Source: Halorubrum rubrum
GTDB lineage: Archaea; Halobacteriota; Halobacteria; Halobacteriales; Haloferacaceae
Assembly (NCBI RefSeq): GCF_024494685.1
Contig: NZ_JANHDM010000009.1
Location: forward strand, 1 to 64,000
Length of the DNA: 64,000 bases
Direction: 5' to 3'
Shown: in pieces, positions 1-7,565 of the stretch
Numbering within the stretch: position 1 is the first letter of the stretch
Layout: every line of letters starts with the position of its first letter
Notes under the pieces: model-generated
What the model saw: only the letters and a program-made list of their open reading frames with translations
What the model was told of the DNA's origin: nothing
Database searches by the model: none
Translations under genes and position numbers: made by a program

Positions 1-68
1 AGCCCACCCGCGTGCCGGGAAGTACTGGAGTGAGCGATCCTCTGGGAACCGCGGTTCGCCGCCTCGCC
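1..68 (+). rRNA. rrf: 5S ribosomal RNA, 3' part
   Basis: The first 68 bases match, from memory, the 3' half of haloarchaeal 5S rRNA, including the AAGTACTGGAGTG block, the CCTCTGGGAA loop and the closing GGTTCGCCGCC strand that pairs with the missing 5' end. The gene enters from the left edge, so 16S and 23S should lie to the left. No tRNA-Cys, which often follows 5S in haloarchaeal operons, is visible downstream; a hairpin and T-run follow instead. Confidence 0.9.
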
Positions 69-90
69 ATTCATACTGTAGTCGTATTCG

Positions 91-122
91 GGCCCACGGT
101 CGTCGCGGCCGTGGGCTTTTTT
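91..122 (+). terminator. Hairpin plus T-run terminator after 5S rRNA
   Basis: GCCCACGG (92-99) pairs with CCGTGGGC (109-116) and six T residues follow (117-122). The position 23 bases after the 5S end makes it the likely rRNA operon terminator. The T-run is the usual archaeal signal; the stable stem is an extra. Confidence 0.75.
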
Positions 123-318
123 CATACGTGTCGACGAGCCGAACGGCCGTCGATCGGCGAGTCCGAGGTCCCGTGACGTCAGGATTTGAGGGAATTCGGT
201 GGTGATCGACACACGCACGGCGTTTCCTTCGAGTTCCGACCGCACGGATCGGCGGCGGCGCACCGGTTCCTGGAGGGTATCGGACGGTAGAGATCTCAGT
301 ATTGATTGTTTCACCAAT

Positions 319-330
319 AAGTTTATGGTA
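319..330 (+). promoter_or_regulatory. TATA element for leaderless gene at 355
   Basis: An AT-rich element (AATAAGTTTATGG) centred near 325 lies about 30 bases before the ATG at 355. That spacing is typical of leaderless haloarchaeal genes, and it is the reason the start at 355 is preferred over the longer frame starting at 199. Confidence 0.5.
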
Positions 331-354
331 TTTCTGTTTGAAGACAACACGTTC

Positions 355-1236
355 ATGACCGTCCCGACGACACGCGAGGTCGACGTCACGATCCGGGTCG
401 ATTCTATCGGATCGCCGTCCGTTCGGGACGGGGTATCGGGGGGGTCCGTCGTCTCGGTGTTGTTCGAGACGGGTCTCGAGGCGTGGCGACGGGCGTGGAA
501 CGATCGAGCGGGGGAGTCACCGCGGCGGGAGGCCGTCGTCGTGGCGAGCGATATCGCTCGTGGCGCGGCCGCGACGGCGACCACGCAGGTCCTTCCGGAG
601 CGGCGTCTCGCGTACACGATACTCGGACCTGACGCCGACGCCGATCGTCTCGAGGACCCGATCGGCGACGCGCTCGCGGAGTTCGAGGGTTCCGAACCAC
701 GAGTGCTACTCGACGATCTCGCGCCGTTCGCTGCCGCGCGCGGTTCCGCGGAGGCCGTCGGTGTGATCGAGACGGTCGCGACGGAGCCCGCCGTCGACTC
801 GGTCACGATCGGGTGGTCGCTCACGGCGGACTCGGCGTCCGCGCTGTCGCCGATTCTCGAACACGTTGACGAGATCGAGGGGATCGATTCGGAAGCGATG
901 GCGGCGATCGACCGACTCCAGCGGGAGGACCCGACCACCTTCGGATACGTGCGGCGGCATTGGGCCGAGGCTCAGCGGGGTATCGAGTCCTGCTCGCGGA
1001 ACTACCCGCAGTCGAAGCAGATACACGCCGCGCTCTCGGACCCCGAGACGACGCCGCGAACGCTCGGAGCGACGCTGTCCGGGCTCGTCTCGCTCGGCGT
1101 GCTCGACACGTGGGCGGAGACCGTCGGGTCGACGCGATACGACCTCACGGCGTACGACCCCGTCCGAATGGCGGCGATCGGCGTCGCGTTCGCGGCCGTC
1201 TCCGACGACGATCCGGACCGGGTCCTCGAAGAGTGA
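355..1236 (+). CDS. Haloarchaeal regulator-like protein (possibly TbsP/DUF5821 family)
   Basis: The protein is 293 residues and has no signal peptide or membrane segment. The N-terminal two thirds reads as an alpha/beta sensor-like domain. The last ~90 residues, from DPTTFGYVRRHW through ETTPRTLGATLSGL and RYDLTAYDPVR, look like a winged helix. This layout resembles the haloarchaeal TbsP/DUF5821 transcription regulators, but I recognise only the general plan, so the family is tentative. The frame stays open upstream to a GTG at 199, but that extension is basic and atypical, and the TATA spacing favours 355. It is the first gene after the rRNA operon and appears to be monocistronic. Confidence 0.6.
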   Translation: MTVPTTREVDVTIRVDSIGSPSVRDGVSGGSVVSVLFETGLEAWRRAWNDRAGESPRREAVVVASDIARGAAATATTQVLPERRLAYTILGPDADADRLEDPIGDALAEFEGSEPRVLLDDLAPFAAARGSAEAVGVIETVATEPAVDSVTIGWSLTADSASALSPILEHVDEIEGIDSEAMAAIDRLQREDPTTFGYVRRHWAEAQRGIESCSRNYPQSKQIHAALSDPETTPRTLGATLSGLVSLGVLDTWAETVGSTRYDLTAYDPVRMAAIGVAFAAVSDDDPDRVLEE

Positions 1237-1248
1237 CGCACGTGACGG

Positions 1249-1542
1249 TCATCGTTCGTCGTCGCCGGAGCGACGGGGAATCGTCAGATCGCAATCGACG
1301 ACCGATCCGTCGGGATCAAGGGTGACCGTCCCCAGCGTCACCGTGTCTCCGGTGTCGTATTCGGTCGCGATCGTCTCGAGGACGGATCGTCTGTCGAGTC
1401 GCTCCCAGACGACCTCCGCGACGAGCGACTGGAACGTCTCCGGGTCGGTCCATCCCGAGTCGATGTCCGTCGGGACGTGGACGAGGAACCGAAGCTCCTC
1501 CTCGGTGAGGCGCACGCCGACTCCGAAGGTGTCCGGGCACAT
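1249..1542 (-). CDS. Hypothetical small acidic protein
   Basis: This 97-residue acidic protein begins MCPDTFGVGVRLTEEELRFL. It has predicted helix and strand but no membrane segment and no motif I recognise. The frame is open to 1695, but the extension is basic and overlaps the divergent exporter gene, so the internal ATG at 1542 is preferred. It converges with the gene ending at 1236, 12 bases away. Composition fits a real haloarchaeal protein; function is unknown. Confidence 0.6.
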   Translation of the reverse strand: MCPDTFGVGVRLTEEELRFLVHVPTDIDSGWTDPETFQSLVAEVVWERLDRRSVLETIATEYDTGDTVTLGTVTLDPDGSVVDCDLTIPRRSGDDER

Positions 1543-1621
1543 GTCCTCTCTTTCGACTCCGCGATTCAAACCTCCGTCGACCTCCCGAAAGCGGTAACCG
1601 GGTCCGCCGGAAAGCGACCGT

Positions 1622-2518
1622 GTGACCTCAAGCAGAACCGCTCCGCGCGTGTCCCCGGAGCTGGGACTCGTGACCGCGGTTCTCGCGGTCAGCACGGGGG
1701 CGATCCTCGTCAGGTGGAGCGATGCGCCGAGCTCGGTCGCCGCCTTCTATCGGGTACTTTTCACCACCCTTCCGCTCCTTCCGGTCGCCGCGTGGCGGTA
1801 TCGCGAGGGGTTCGCCCGGATCGATCGACGCGATCTCGGCTTCGCGACGTTGTCGGGGGTCGCGTTGGCGGTCCACTTCGCCTCGTGGTTCGAGAGCCTC
1901 GAGTGGACGAGCGTCGCCGCGAGCGTCACCCTCGTTCAGGCACAGCCGGTGTTCGTCGCGCTCGGTGCGTGGCTGCTGCTTCGTGAGCGGGTCACTCGCC
2001 GGATCGCCGTCGGGATCGGGATCGCCGTGGGCGGGATCGTGGCCATGTCGCTCGGCGACTTCCTCGGCGGCGTCCTCGTCGGCCCGGCGCCGCTTTACGG
2101 CAACGCGTTGGCACTGATCGGAGCGGTGACGGCCGCAGGCTACGTCCTCGCCGGCCGGTCGCTACGACAGCGGCTCGCGTTGGTTCCGTACGTGGTCGTC
2201 GTCTACGGCGTCTGTACGGTCTCGCTTTTGGTGCTCGTGCTCGCACAGGGACACCCGCTCTCCGGCTATCCGCCCCGCGAGTGGGCGGTCTTCCTCGGTC
2301 TGGCGATCGGGCCGGGGCTGTTCGGACACACCGTGGTCAACTGGGCGCTCGGGTATCTCGAGTCGAGCGTCGTCTCGGTGTCGCTGCTCGGGGAGCCCGT
2401 GGGCGCGACGATCCTCGCGTTACTGCTCCTCGGCGAGGCTCCGACTCGCTTCACGGTCGTCGGCGGCGTGATCGTTCTCGCGGGGATCTATCTCACGACC
2501 ACGGGAACCGACGGATGA
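1622..2518 (+). CDS. EamA/DMT-family membrane transporter
   Basis: The 298-residue protein has about ten hydrophobic segments arranged as two similar halves, the hallmark of the drug/metabolite transporter (EamA) superfamily. Typical family signatures include SVAAFYRVLFTTLPLL near the start, VTLVQAQPVFVALGAWLLL at the end of the first half, and LGEPVGATILALLLLGE in the second. It should sit in the cytoplasmic membrane and export a small metabolite; the substrate cannot be read from sequence. The start is GTG. It is divergent from the small gene at 1249-1542. Confidence 0.88.
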   Translation: MTSSRTAPRVSPELGLVTAVLAVSTGAILVRWSDAPSSVAAFYRVLFTTLPLLPVAAWRYREGFARIDRRDLGFATLSGVALAVHFASWFESLEWTSVAASVTLVQAQPVFVALGAWLLLRERVTRRIAVGIGIAVGGIVAMSLGDFLGGVLVGPAPLYGNALALIGAVTAAGYVLAGRSLRQRLALVPYVVVVYGVCTVSLLVLVLAQGHPLSGYPPREWAVFLGLAIGPGLFGHTVVNWALGYLESSVVSVSLLGEPVGATILALLLLGEAPTRFTVVGGVIVLAGIYLTTTGTDG

Positions 2519-2565
2519 CTGGCGGGTGACCGACGGATCCGCCGGCACTGGCAGATGATCCCCGG

Positions 2566-3066
2566 TCAGGCCCCGCCGAACCGCGCCTTCGTTCGTCGGT
2601 GTCGGTCCCGAAACATTCCCTCGAACCCGACCTTCGCGAACGGCCCCGCGGCGTCGCCGAGCGCGCCGAGGGGGAGCCGGTACTCGACGGCGTCCACGAG
2701 CACCGTCTCGTCTCCGTCGGCGTAGAAGGCGTGGGTGTGCTCCCAGGTCCGGAACGGGCCGTCGACCATGTCGTCGACGAAGTACGCGCTTCCCTCGACC
2801 GGCGCGTCGCCGTCGGGTTCGCGTTCGACGATCCGCGAGATCCACCGCTGGCGGGGGACGACGCCGAACGGCCGGATCGACATCCGGATCTGCGAACCCG
2901 CCCTCAACACGTCGGGGTCGCGTTCGCCGTCCGGTCCCTCGACGGCCTCGATCCGCATGTTCATCCAGTCGGGCGTCAACTCGAGAAGTCCATCGACCGT
3001 CGAGTGGAACGCCCACACCTCGTCGATGGGGGTGGCGATCCGGGTTCTCCGGCGGTACGTCGGCAT
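2566..3066 (-). CDS. SRPBCC (START/Bet v1-like) domain protein
   Basis: The 166-residue protein starts MPTYRRRTRIATPIDEVWAF, the usual first strand and helix of the SRPBCC ligand-binding fold. The hydrophobic-groove pattern continues through TWEHTHAFYADGDETVLVDAVEYRLPLG-type strands and a final long helix. Such proteins bind lipophilic ligands or act as cyclases; no specific role can be assigned. A much longer frame extends upstream antisense to the glycosylase gene, but the MPTYRR start fits the fold. It is divergent from the glycosylase at 3235 and converges with the EamA gene. Confidence 0.8.
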   Translation of the reverse strand: MPTYRRRTRIATPIDEVWAFHSTVDGLLELTPDWMNMRIEAVEGPDGERDPDVLRAGSQIRMSIRPFGVVPRQRWISRIVEREPDGDAPVEGSAYFVDDMVDGPFRTWEHTHAFYADGDETVLVDAVEYRLPLGALGDAAGPFAKVGFEGMFRDRHRRTKARFGGA

Positions 3067-3234
3067 ACCGGATCTACGGCGTCGACGGGGAAAAGCCCCC
3101 CTCCAACGCGTCCGGATGTCGCCGCCCACGACCGGACGTCGCTGTTCCGTCCGGACGTCGACTTCCGGTTCGGCGCTCGTCGACGATCCGGGGTACCGAA
3201 ACCCCGATACGTTCGCGTCACCTCCCCGGATCCG

Positions 3235-4161
3235 ATGGAACGAGGAGCGATCGACGTCGCCGACCTCTCGGGACCCTTCGACCTCCAGGCGACCGTCGAG
3301 AGCGGACAGAGCTACCTGTGGAACCGCGCTGACGGCCGAACCTACGAGGACCTTCACGCCCACGGCGGCGACGAGTGGTACGAGACCGTCGTCTCCCCGA
3401 TCCCGGACCTCACGGACGAGCGAGTTCCCCTGCGGGTCCGACAGGTCGGCGGCGTCCGCGACGGAACGCTCGAGTGGGAGGCGTCGACGGACGCGGTGCC
3501 GCTTCTCACCCATCTGCTCCGACTCGACGACGACCTCGACGCGATACGTGACGCGACGCCCGACCTCCCGCTGCTTGAGCGGGCCTACGACAGGTACGAG
3601 GGAATGCGGTTGGTCCGGGACCCGGCGTTCCCCTGTCTCGTCTCGTTCATCTGCTCGGCACAGATGCGCGTCGCCCGGATCCACGGGATGCAACGCAGGC
3701 TCCGGGAGACGTACGGAGAAGCCGTCGACCTCGACGGGGAGACGTATCGCGCGTTCCCGAGGCCGGCACGGCTCGCGGCACGGAGCGAATCCGAGCTTCG
3801 TGACCTCTCGCTCGGATACCGAGCGCCCTACGTTCGGCGGACCGCGGAGATGGTCGCGTCCGGGGAGGCGGATCCGCGAGAGGCGGTCGGTCTCCCGTAC
3901 GAGGAGGCGCGGGAGTCGCTGACCCGGTTCGTCGGCGTCGGCGACAAGGTGGCCGACTGTGTCGCGCTCTTCTCTCTGGGATTTCTCGAGGCGGTGCCCC
4001 TCGACACGTGGATCACCACGACCATCGAGGAGTACTACCCCGACTGCGACCGCGGATCCTACGCGGAGACGTCCCGTGCCATTCGCGAGCGATTCGGCGA
4101 CGAGTACGCCGGATACGCCCAGACGTACGTGTTCTATCACCTCCGCGCCGGCGGGGAGTGA
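3235..4161 (+). CDS. OGG1-type HhH-GPD DNA glycosylase
   Basis: This 308-residue protein is expected to excise oxidised or alkylated bases such as 8-oxoguanine and to cleave the strand through a Schiff-base lysine. The HhH-GPD signature is clear: the GVGDKVADC hairpin carries the catalytic Lys238, and VPLDTWI carries the catalytic Asp257. The N-terminal ~100 residues (DLQATVESGQSYLWNR) match the OGG1 N-domain. The ATG at 3235 precedes that domain exactly; upstream in-frame sequence has no homology. It is probably monocistronic. Confidence 0.9.
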   Translation: MERGAIDVADLSGPFDLQATVESGQSYLWNRADGRTYEDLHAHGGDEWYETVVSPIPDLTDERVPLRVRQVGGVRDGTLEWEASTDAVPLLTHLLRLDDDLDAIRDATPDLPLLERAYDRYEGMRLVRDPAFPCLVSFICSAQMRVARIHGMQRRLRETYGEAVDLDGETYRAFPRPARLAARSESELRDLSLGYRAPYVRRTAEMVASGEADPREAVGLPYEEARESLTRFVGVGDKVADCVALFSLGFLEAVPLDTWITTTIEEYYPDCDRGSYAETSRAIRERFGDEYAGYAQTYVFYHLRAGGE

Positions 4162-4209
4162 CGCGCCGGCCGAAGCTTCATACTCGTTCGCACGGTACCC
4201 CTTCACGTG

Positions 4210-4587
4210 ATGGACTGTCGAGTCGTCGTGGAGGCTGCCGTCCCCGTTTACGACGTGGAGACTGCCGACGAGGCAGTCCGGATAGCGGTCTCGAAGACGG
4301 GAGAGATGTTGAATCCCGACCTCAACTACGTCGAGATCGACATGGGGAGTCGCACCTCCCCGTCAGGAGAGGAGCTCCCTCCCGCGTTCATCGCCGCCGA
4401 CGAGGCGCTCGTCGCGCTCGAACTCCGGATGGACGTGTTCAACGTCGACCGCGACGAACACGCCAGGCGGATCGCCAGAAAGGAGATCGGCCAACGGCTC
4501 CGAAACATCCCGCTCAAGGTCCTCTCCGTCGAGGCGATCGACGGGGGGGAAGCGACGGAACGCTCGTCGGCCGACGAGGACGAGTGA
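4210..4587 (+). CDS. DUF555 family protein
   Basis: The 125-residue protein matches the archaeal DUF555 (UPF0212) family: MDCRVVVEAAVPVYDVE at the start, then ALVALELRMDVFNVDRDEHA and RRIARKEIGQRLRNIPL. Function is unknown. Family members I recall from methanogens carry a CxxC zinc-ribbon pair after the DLNYVEIDMGS-like segment; here that site reads SRTSPSGEEL with no cysteine. A GTG at 4207 directly precedes the ATG at 4210, and either could be the start. Confidence 0.85.
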   Translation: MDCRVVVEAAVPVYDVETADEAVRIAVSKTGEMLNPDLNYVEIDMGSRTSPSGEELPPAFIAADEALVALELRMDVFNVDRDEHARRIARKEIGQRLRNIPLKVLSVEAIDGGEATERSSADEDE

Positions 4588-4652
4588 CCCTCCGCTCGCC
4601 GACGTGGTCGTCACTCGGGACGTAACGAACGACGGTAGCTACTCGACGAGTC

Positions 4653-4886
4653 TCAGTCCGCGGTGGGGGCCAGCGGCTCCGATTCCGCCTCCTCCATCGG
4701 CTCCGTGATCCCTTCGGTCAGTTTGAAAACGGCCGCCTTGTGATCCGTCTTCGATTTGTGTATCGATGTCGGCTTGACGCCGAGTTCTTCGTACGCGTCG
4801 AGGTCGAGGTCGTCATTCCAGAACTCGCACTGTTTTCGTACCTCGGCCAGGAGGCCGTGAAGGTGGATGAGCTCCTGTTTCTTCAT
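4653..4886 (-). CDS. UPF0058 family protein
   Basis: The 77-residue protein begins MKKQELIHLHGLLAEVRKQC, the diagnostic start of the UPF0058 family found across Euryarchaeota. It is helical and soluble, with a short acidic tail. No function is established. An AT-rich stretch near 4910-4925 provides a TATA-like element at suitable distance. Confidence 0.9.
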   Translation of the reverse strand: MKKQELIHLHGLLAEVRKQCEFWNDDLDLDAYEELGVKPTSIHKSKTDHKAAVFKLTEGITEPMEEAESEPLAPTAD

Positions 4887-4997
4887 GAGTAACGGTCCTT
4901 TGCTACCGGAGGCTTATATTACTATCCTGAGTCTAGTTACCACACCACCCGTCTATATAGTTCTCGGACCTCCGAACGCCGCTGGAATCCTCGGTTA

Positions 4998-5177
4998 TCA
5001 CTGGAACTGTCGGACCGTCTCGAGGTCCCGTTCGGTCAACATGAACTCCGTGAGCCGTCGGGTCGCGTGACAACTGGAACAGCTGAAGTTCGTGCGCAAT
5101 CCGGGCAGCCCGGCCGGATTTTCCTGCCACTCCTTGGCGCACTCCGGACACACGAGCCTGACGAACGCTTCGACCAT
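4998..5177 (-). CDS. Small double-CxxC zinc-ribbon protein
   Basis: This 59-residue protein reads MVEAFVRLVCPECAKEW and then NFSCSSCHATRR, giving two CxxC knuckles that should bind one zinc. The family is conserved in haloarchaea (recalled as DUF7836-like) and has no assigned function; its size fits a nucleic-acid or protein adaptor. The ATG at 5177 is chosen because the family starts MVEA and an AT-rich TATA-like tract lies just upstream (about 5200-5212). Confidence 0.8.
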   Translation of the reverse strand: MVEAFVRLVCPECAKEWQENPAGLPGLRTNFSCSSCHATRRLTEFMLTERDLETVRQFQ

Positions 5178-5270
5178 GGGGGCACGTACAGCCCGTCGGA
5201 TTAAAAATATATGTGACGAGATCACGTTTCACACGACTCGTTCGCCGACGGCAAGTCCCCTCCGCCGGGC

Positions 5271-6281
5271 TTACGCGGCCAGGTGATCGCTGGCCTCGAG
5301 CAGCTCCTTGTACCGGTTGCGGATCGTGACCTCGGAGATGTCGGCGACCTCGCTCACCTCGCTCTGGGTCACCTTCCGGTTCGACAGGAGGGCGGCGGCG
5401 TAGACGGCCGAGGCTGCGAGTCCGACCGGCGACTTCCCGCTCGTGATCCCCGCGTCCTTCGCGCTTCTCAGGAGCTCCCGTGCGAGGCGTTCGACCTCCT
5501 CGGGAAGGTCGAGCCGCGAGACGAACCGGGGCACGTAGCTCTCGGGATCGGCCGGCTGTACCTCCAGGCCGAGCTCCCGGACGACGTAGCGGTACGTCCG
5601 CGTGAGCTCCATCTTGTCGACGCGCGAGACCGCGGTGAACTCGTCGAGGCTCCGCGGGTTTCCGACCTGCCGGGCGGCGGCGTACAGCGCGGCGGTCGCG
5701 ACCCCCTCGATGGAGCGGCCGGGAAGGAGGTTCTCGCTCAGCGCGCGGCGGTAGATGACCGAGGCGGTCTCACGGACGTTGTCCGGCAGCCCGAGCGCGG
5801 AGGCCATCCGGTCGATCTCGCCGAGCGCCTGCTTCAGGTTGCGCTCCTTCGAGTTTCGGGTGCGGAATCGCTCGTTCCAGGTGCGGAGCCGCTGCATCTG
5901 TCGCCGCTGGCGGCTCGAGAGCGACTTCCCGTACCCGTCCCGGTCCTGCCAGCCGATGTTGGTCGAGAGCCCCTTGTCGTGCATCATGTTCGTCGTGGGC
6001 GCGCCCACGCGAGACTTGCTGTCCCGCTCGGCCGAGTCGAACGCGCGCCACTCCGGCCCGCGGTCGACCGAGTCCTCCTCGACGACGAGCCCGCAGTCTT
6101 CACACACCGTCTCGCCGTGTTCGGTGTCCGTCACGAGGCGGCCCGTACACTCCGGACAGCTCGTCACTCGGCTGGTTTCTGATTTCTCGGCCTCTGTGCT
6201 CTCCTCGTTCGCTCGCTCCGAAGGGGCGGTTCCGTCGACCGCCTCGTCCCGCTCGTACCGTCGAATGCGTGTCTCTGTCAT
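5271..6281 (-). CDS. tfb: Transcription initiation factor TFB (paralog 1)
   Basis: The 336-residue protein is an archaeal TFIIB homolog that bridges TBP-TATA and RNA polymerase. It has a CPEC...CEDC zinc ribbon (residues ~42-64), the B-reader/linker block ending MHDKGLSTNIGW, and two cyclin repeats (~140-230 and ~235-330), the second containing GKSPVGLAASAVYAAA and the recognition helix SEVADISEVTIRNRY. The N-terminal ~40 residues are acidic and unique to this paralog. A strong BRE/TATA lies at 6361-6378. A second TFB is at 33287-34261. Confidence 0.97.
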   Translation of the reverse strand: MTETRIRRYERDEAVDGTAPSERANEESTEAEKSETSRVTSCPECTGRLVTDTEHGETVCEDCGLVVEEDSVDRGPEWRAFDSAERDSKSRVGAPTTNMMHDKGLSTNIGWQDRDGYGKSLSSRQRRQMQRLRTWNERFRTRNSKERNLKQALGEIDRMASALGLPDNVRETASVIYRRALSENLLPGRSIEGVATAALYAAARQVGNPRSLDEFTAVSRVDKMELTRTYRYVVRELGLEVQPADPESYVPRFVSRLDLPEEVERLARELLRSAKDAGITSGKSPVGLAASAVYAAALLSNRKVTQSEVSEVADISEVTIRNRYKELLEASDHLAA

Positions 6282-6360
6282 GGGTGTTCTCCGATCGAAC
6301 TCCCGACGAAAATGCGGGGGCCGGGGGTGCCCGATTCGTTAACTATCAGTAATCGATATA

Positions 6361-6378
6361 GATATATAAACCTTTCGC
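6361..6378 (-). promoter_or_regulatory. BRE-TATA promoter of the first TFB gene
   Basis: Read on the minus strand, CGAAAGGTTTATATATC combines a purine-rich BRE with a strong TATA box. The inferred transcription start is near 6340, giving an unusually long leader of about 55-60 nt for a haloarchaeal gene. The second TFB shows the same layout. Confidence 0.7.
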
Positions 6379-6597
6379 TAACGAGTCCGGGTTGCTATCT
6401 CAGAAGACGCCGAAAACGCTCGATATCGGCGCTTAAAGTCTTTGATCGTCGATCGTCGAAACAGCATGTCACTCGGTAACTCACAGACAGGGATATATAA
6501 ATCATTACGTCGTAGATCTCGGTGAATGCGTTCCGGATCGACTTCCTCGCGGGGTCGATCGATCACTCGGTTCTTCGCCGAGCGATATTCGCGCGGG
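6379..6597. other. AT-rich intergenic region with a bidirectional TATA
   Basis: Together with the TFB leader this makes a ~315-bp gap. It is AT-rich, with a near-palindromic TATATAAAT at 6493-6502. On the minus strand this lies ~30 bases before an ATG at 6467 opening a 29-codon basic ORF (MLFRRSTIKDFKRRY...) that ends at 6378. On the plus strand it lies ~28 bases before an ATG at 6526 whose frame overlaps the next gene antisense. No established gene is seen. Confidence 0.4.
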
Positions 6598-6906
6598 TTA
6601 ATCCCAGGTGATCCAGACGAGAAACACCAATCCGACGGTCTGGAGCAGGTGAAGCGCCATCATCGCACGCCACGCCACCGAGGGGACTGCCTCCGAGGCG
6701 AACCACGCCGACAACATCGGATCGACGAGGTAGATGTAGAGCGCCAGCGCGTTCTCTCCGAGCAGAAATCCCCCGAACATCACCAGGCCGAGGGTGTGCT
6801 TCGAGCGGAACTGGAGGTAGTTCCGTCCCCACACCCACATGAGTGCGAGGAGCAGGACCACGTTCAGCCCCGCGGAGAACCGTGCCACGTCGAACCAGAG
6901 ACTCAT
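6598..6906 (-). CDS. Small three-helix membrane protein
   Basis: The 102-residue protein starts MSLWFDVARFSAGLNVV and contains three strongly hydrophobic segments, near residues 10-28, 40-62 and 78-98. It is a conserved-looking haloarchaeal membrane protein; I do not recognise a function. The ATG at 6906 is preferred to the upstream start because a TATA element (6931-6938) lies 27 bases before it. It is followed, in the same direction but further left, by the TFB intergenic region. Confidence 0.7.
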   Translation of the reverse strand: MSLWFDVARFSAGLNVVLLLALMWVWGRNYLQFRSKHTLGLVMFGGFLLGENALALYIYLVDPMLSAWFASEAVPSVAWRAMMALHLLQTVGLVFLVWITWD

Positions 6907-6929
6907 CGTACGCCAGGTATCGGTGTGGG

Positions 6930-6939
6930 TGTATAATCG
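6930..6939 (-). promoter_or_regulatory. TATA element for leaderless gene at 6906
   Basis: On the minus strand, GATTATACAC sits 26-30 bases before the ATG at 6906. This supports that start and a leaderless transcript. Confidence 0.55.
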
Positions 6940-7012
6940 CTTTCCCAAATGGGTCCGGATTTCCGGGTCGTTCCCCGTTGGCGTCACCGTCGACTCCGGT
7001 TCGGGGTTCGGG

Positions 7013-7550
7013 CTACCGGTTCCGGCTCACCGGGAACGCGACCCGATCGGGGTTGTCGTTGAACCGGCCGAGTATCCGTTCGTACAGCGCGTTCTTCACC
7101 CGCTGGCCGCGTCGCGGGTGCGTGAGGTACCGCAGACGGAGCTCCACCCACGACTCACCCTGTGTCACGTTGACGGTCGGCCCGTCGTGGACCTCCAGCT
7201 CGACGGGCGTCTCCGAGAGCGCGTCCCGGTAAGCGGCGACCCCGGCGACCATCTCCTCGCCGACCAGGTCCGTGGCCTCCTCGCGCGTGATCTCGCGTGC
7301 GAACTCGAGGTCGGTCTCGTAAGCGACCTGTACCGCGACCTCGTTCCACACGTACGGCGACCCGCCGCCGAAGTTGACCACGTCCGAGGAGAGCACGACG
7401 CTGTTCGGGACGGTCACGACCCGCCCCGACGGCTGGTTCGTGCTGACGAGCTCGCCGTTGATCTCCCACAGCGTCGTCACGAGGAACTCCACCTCGATCA
7501 CGTCGCCCTTGGCGTCGCCGATACGAACCCGGTCGCCGCCGCGCTCGCGG
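7013..7550 (-). pseudogene. MscS-family mechanosensitive channel, N-terminus lost
   Basis: The remaining ~175 codons encode the MscS beta domain and the cytosolic C-terminal domain: DRVRIGDAKGDVIEV, GRVVTVPNSVVLSSDVVNF and a final RLRYLTHPRRGQRVKN-like segment. All transmembrane helices, including the pore helix, are missing. Homology stops just upstream of GGDRVRIG, and the in-frame codons before it (ASRADRRSRER) are unlike MscS until a stop codon beyond the end of the M20 gene. The only plausible internal start is a GTG at 7501. It is a deletion remnant abutting the M20 gene and cannot form a channel. Confidence 0.8.
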
Positions 7551-7565
7551 GAACGGCGGTCGGCC

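Noticed and set aside
2599-3234. N-terminal extension of the glycosylase frame back to 2599
   Set aside because: The extension is antisense to the SRPBCC gene and has no homology; the OGG1 N-domain starts at the ATG at 3235.
6526-6936. 136-codon plus-strand frame after the TATA at 6493
   Set aside because: It is almost entirely antisense to the small membrane protein gene, which has a better promoter and clear helices.
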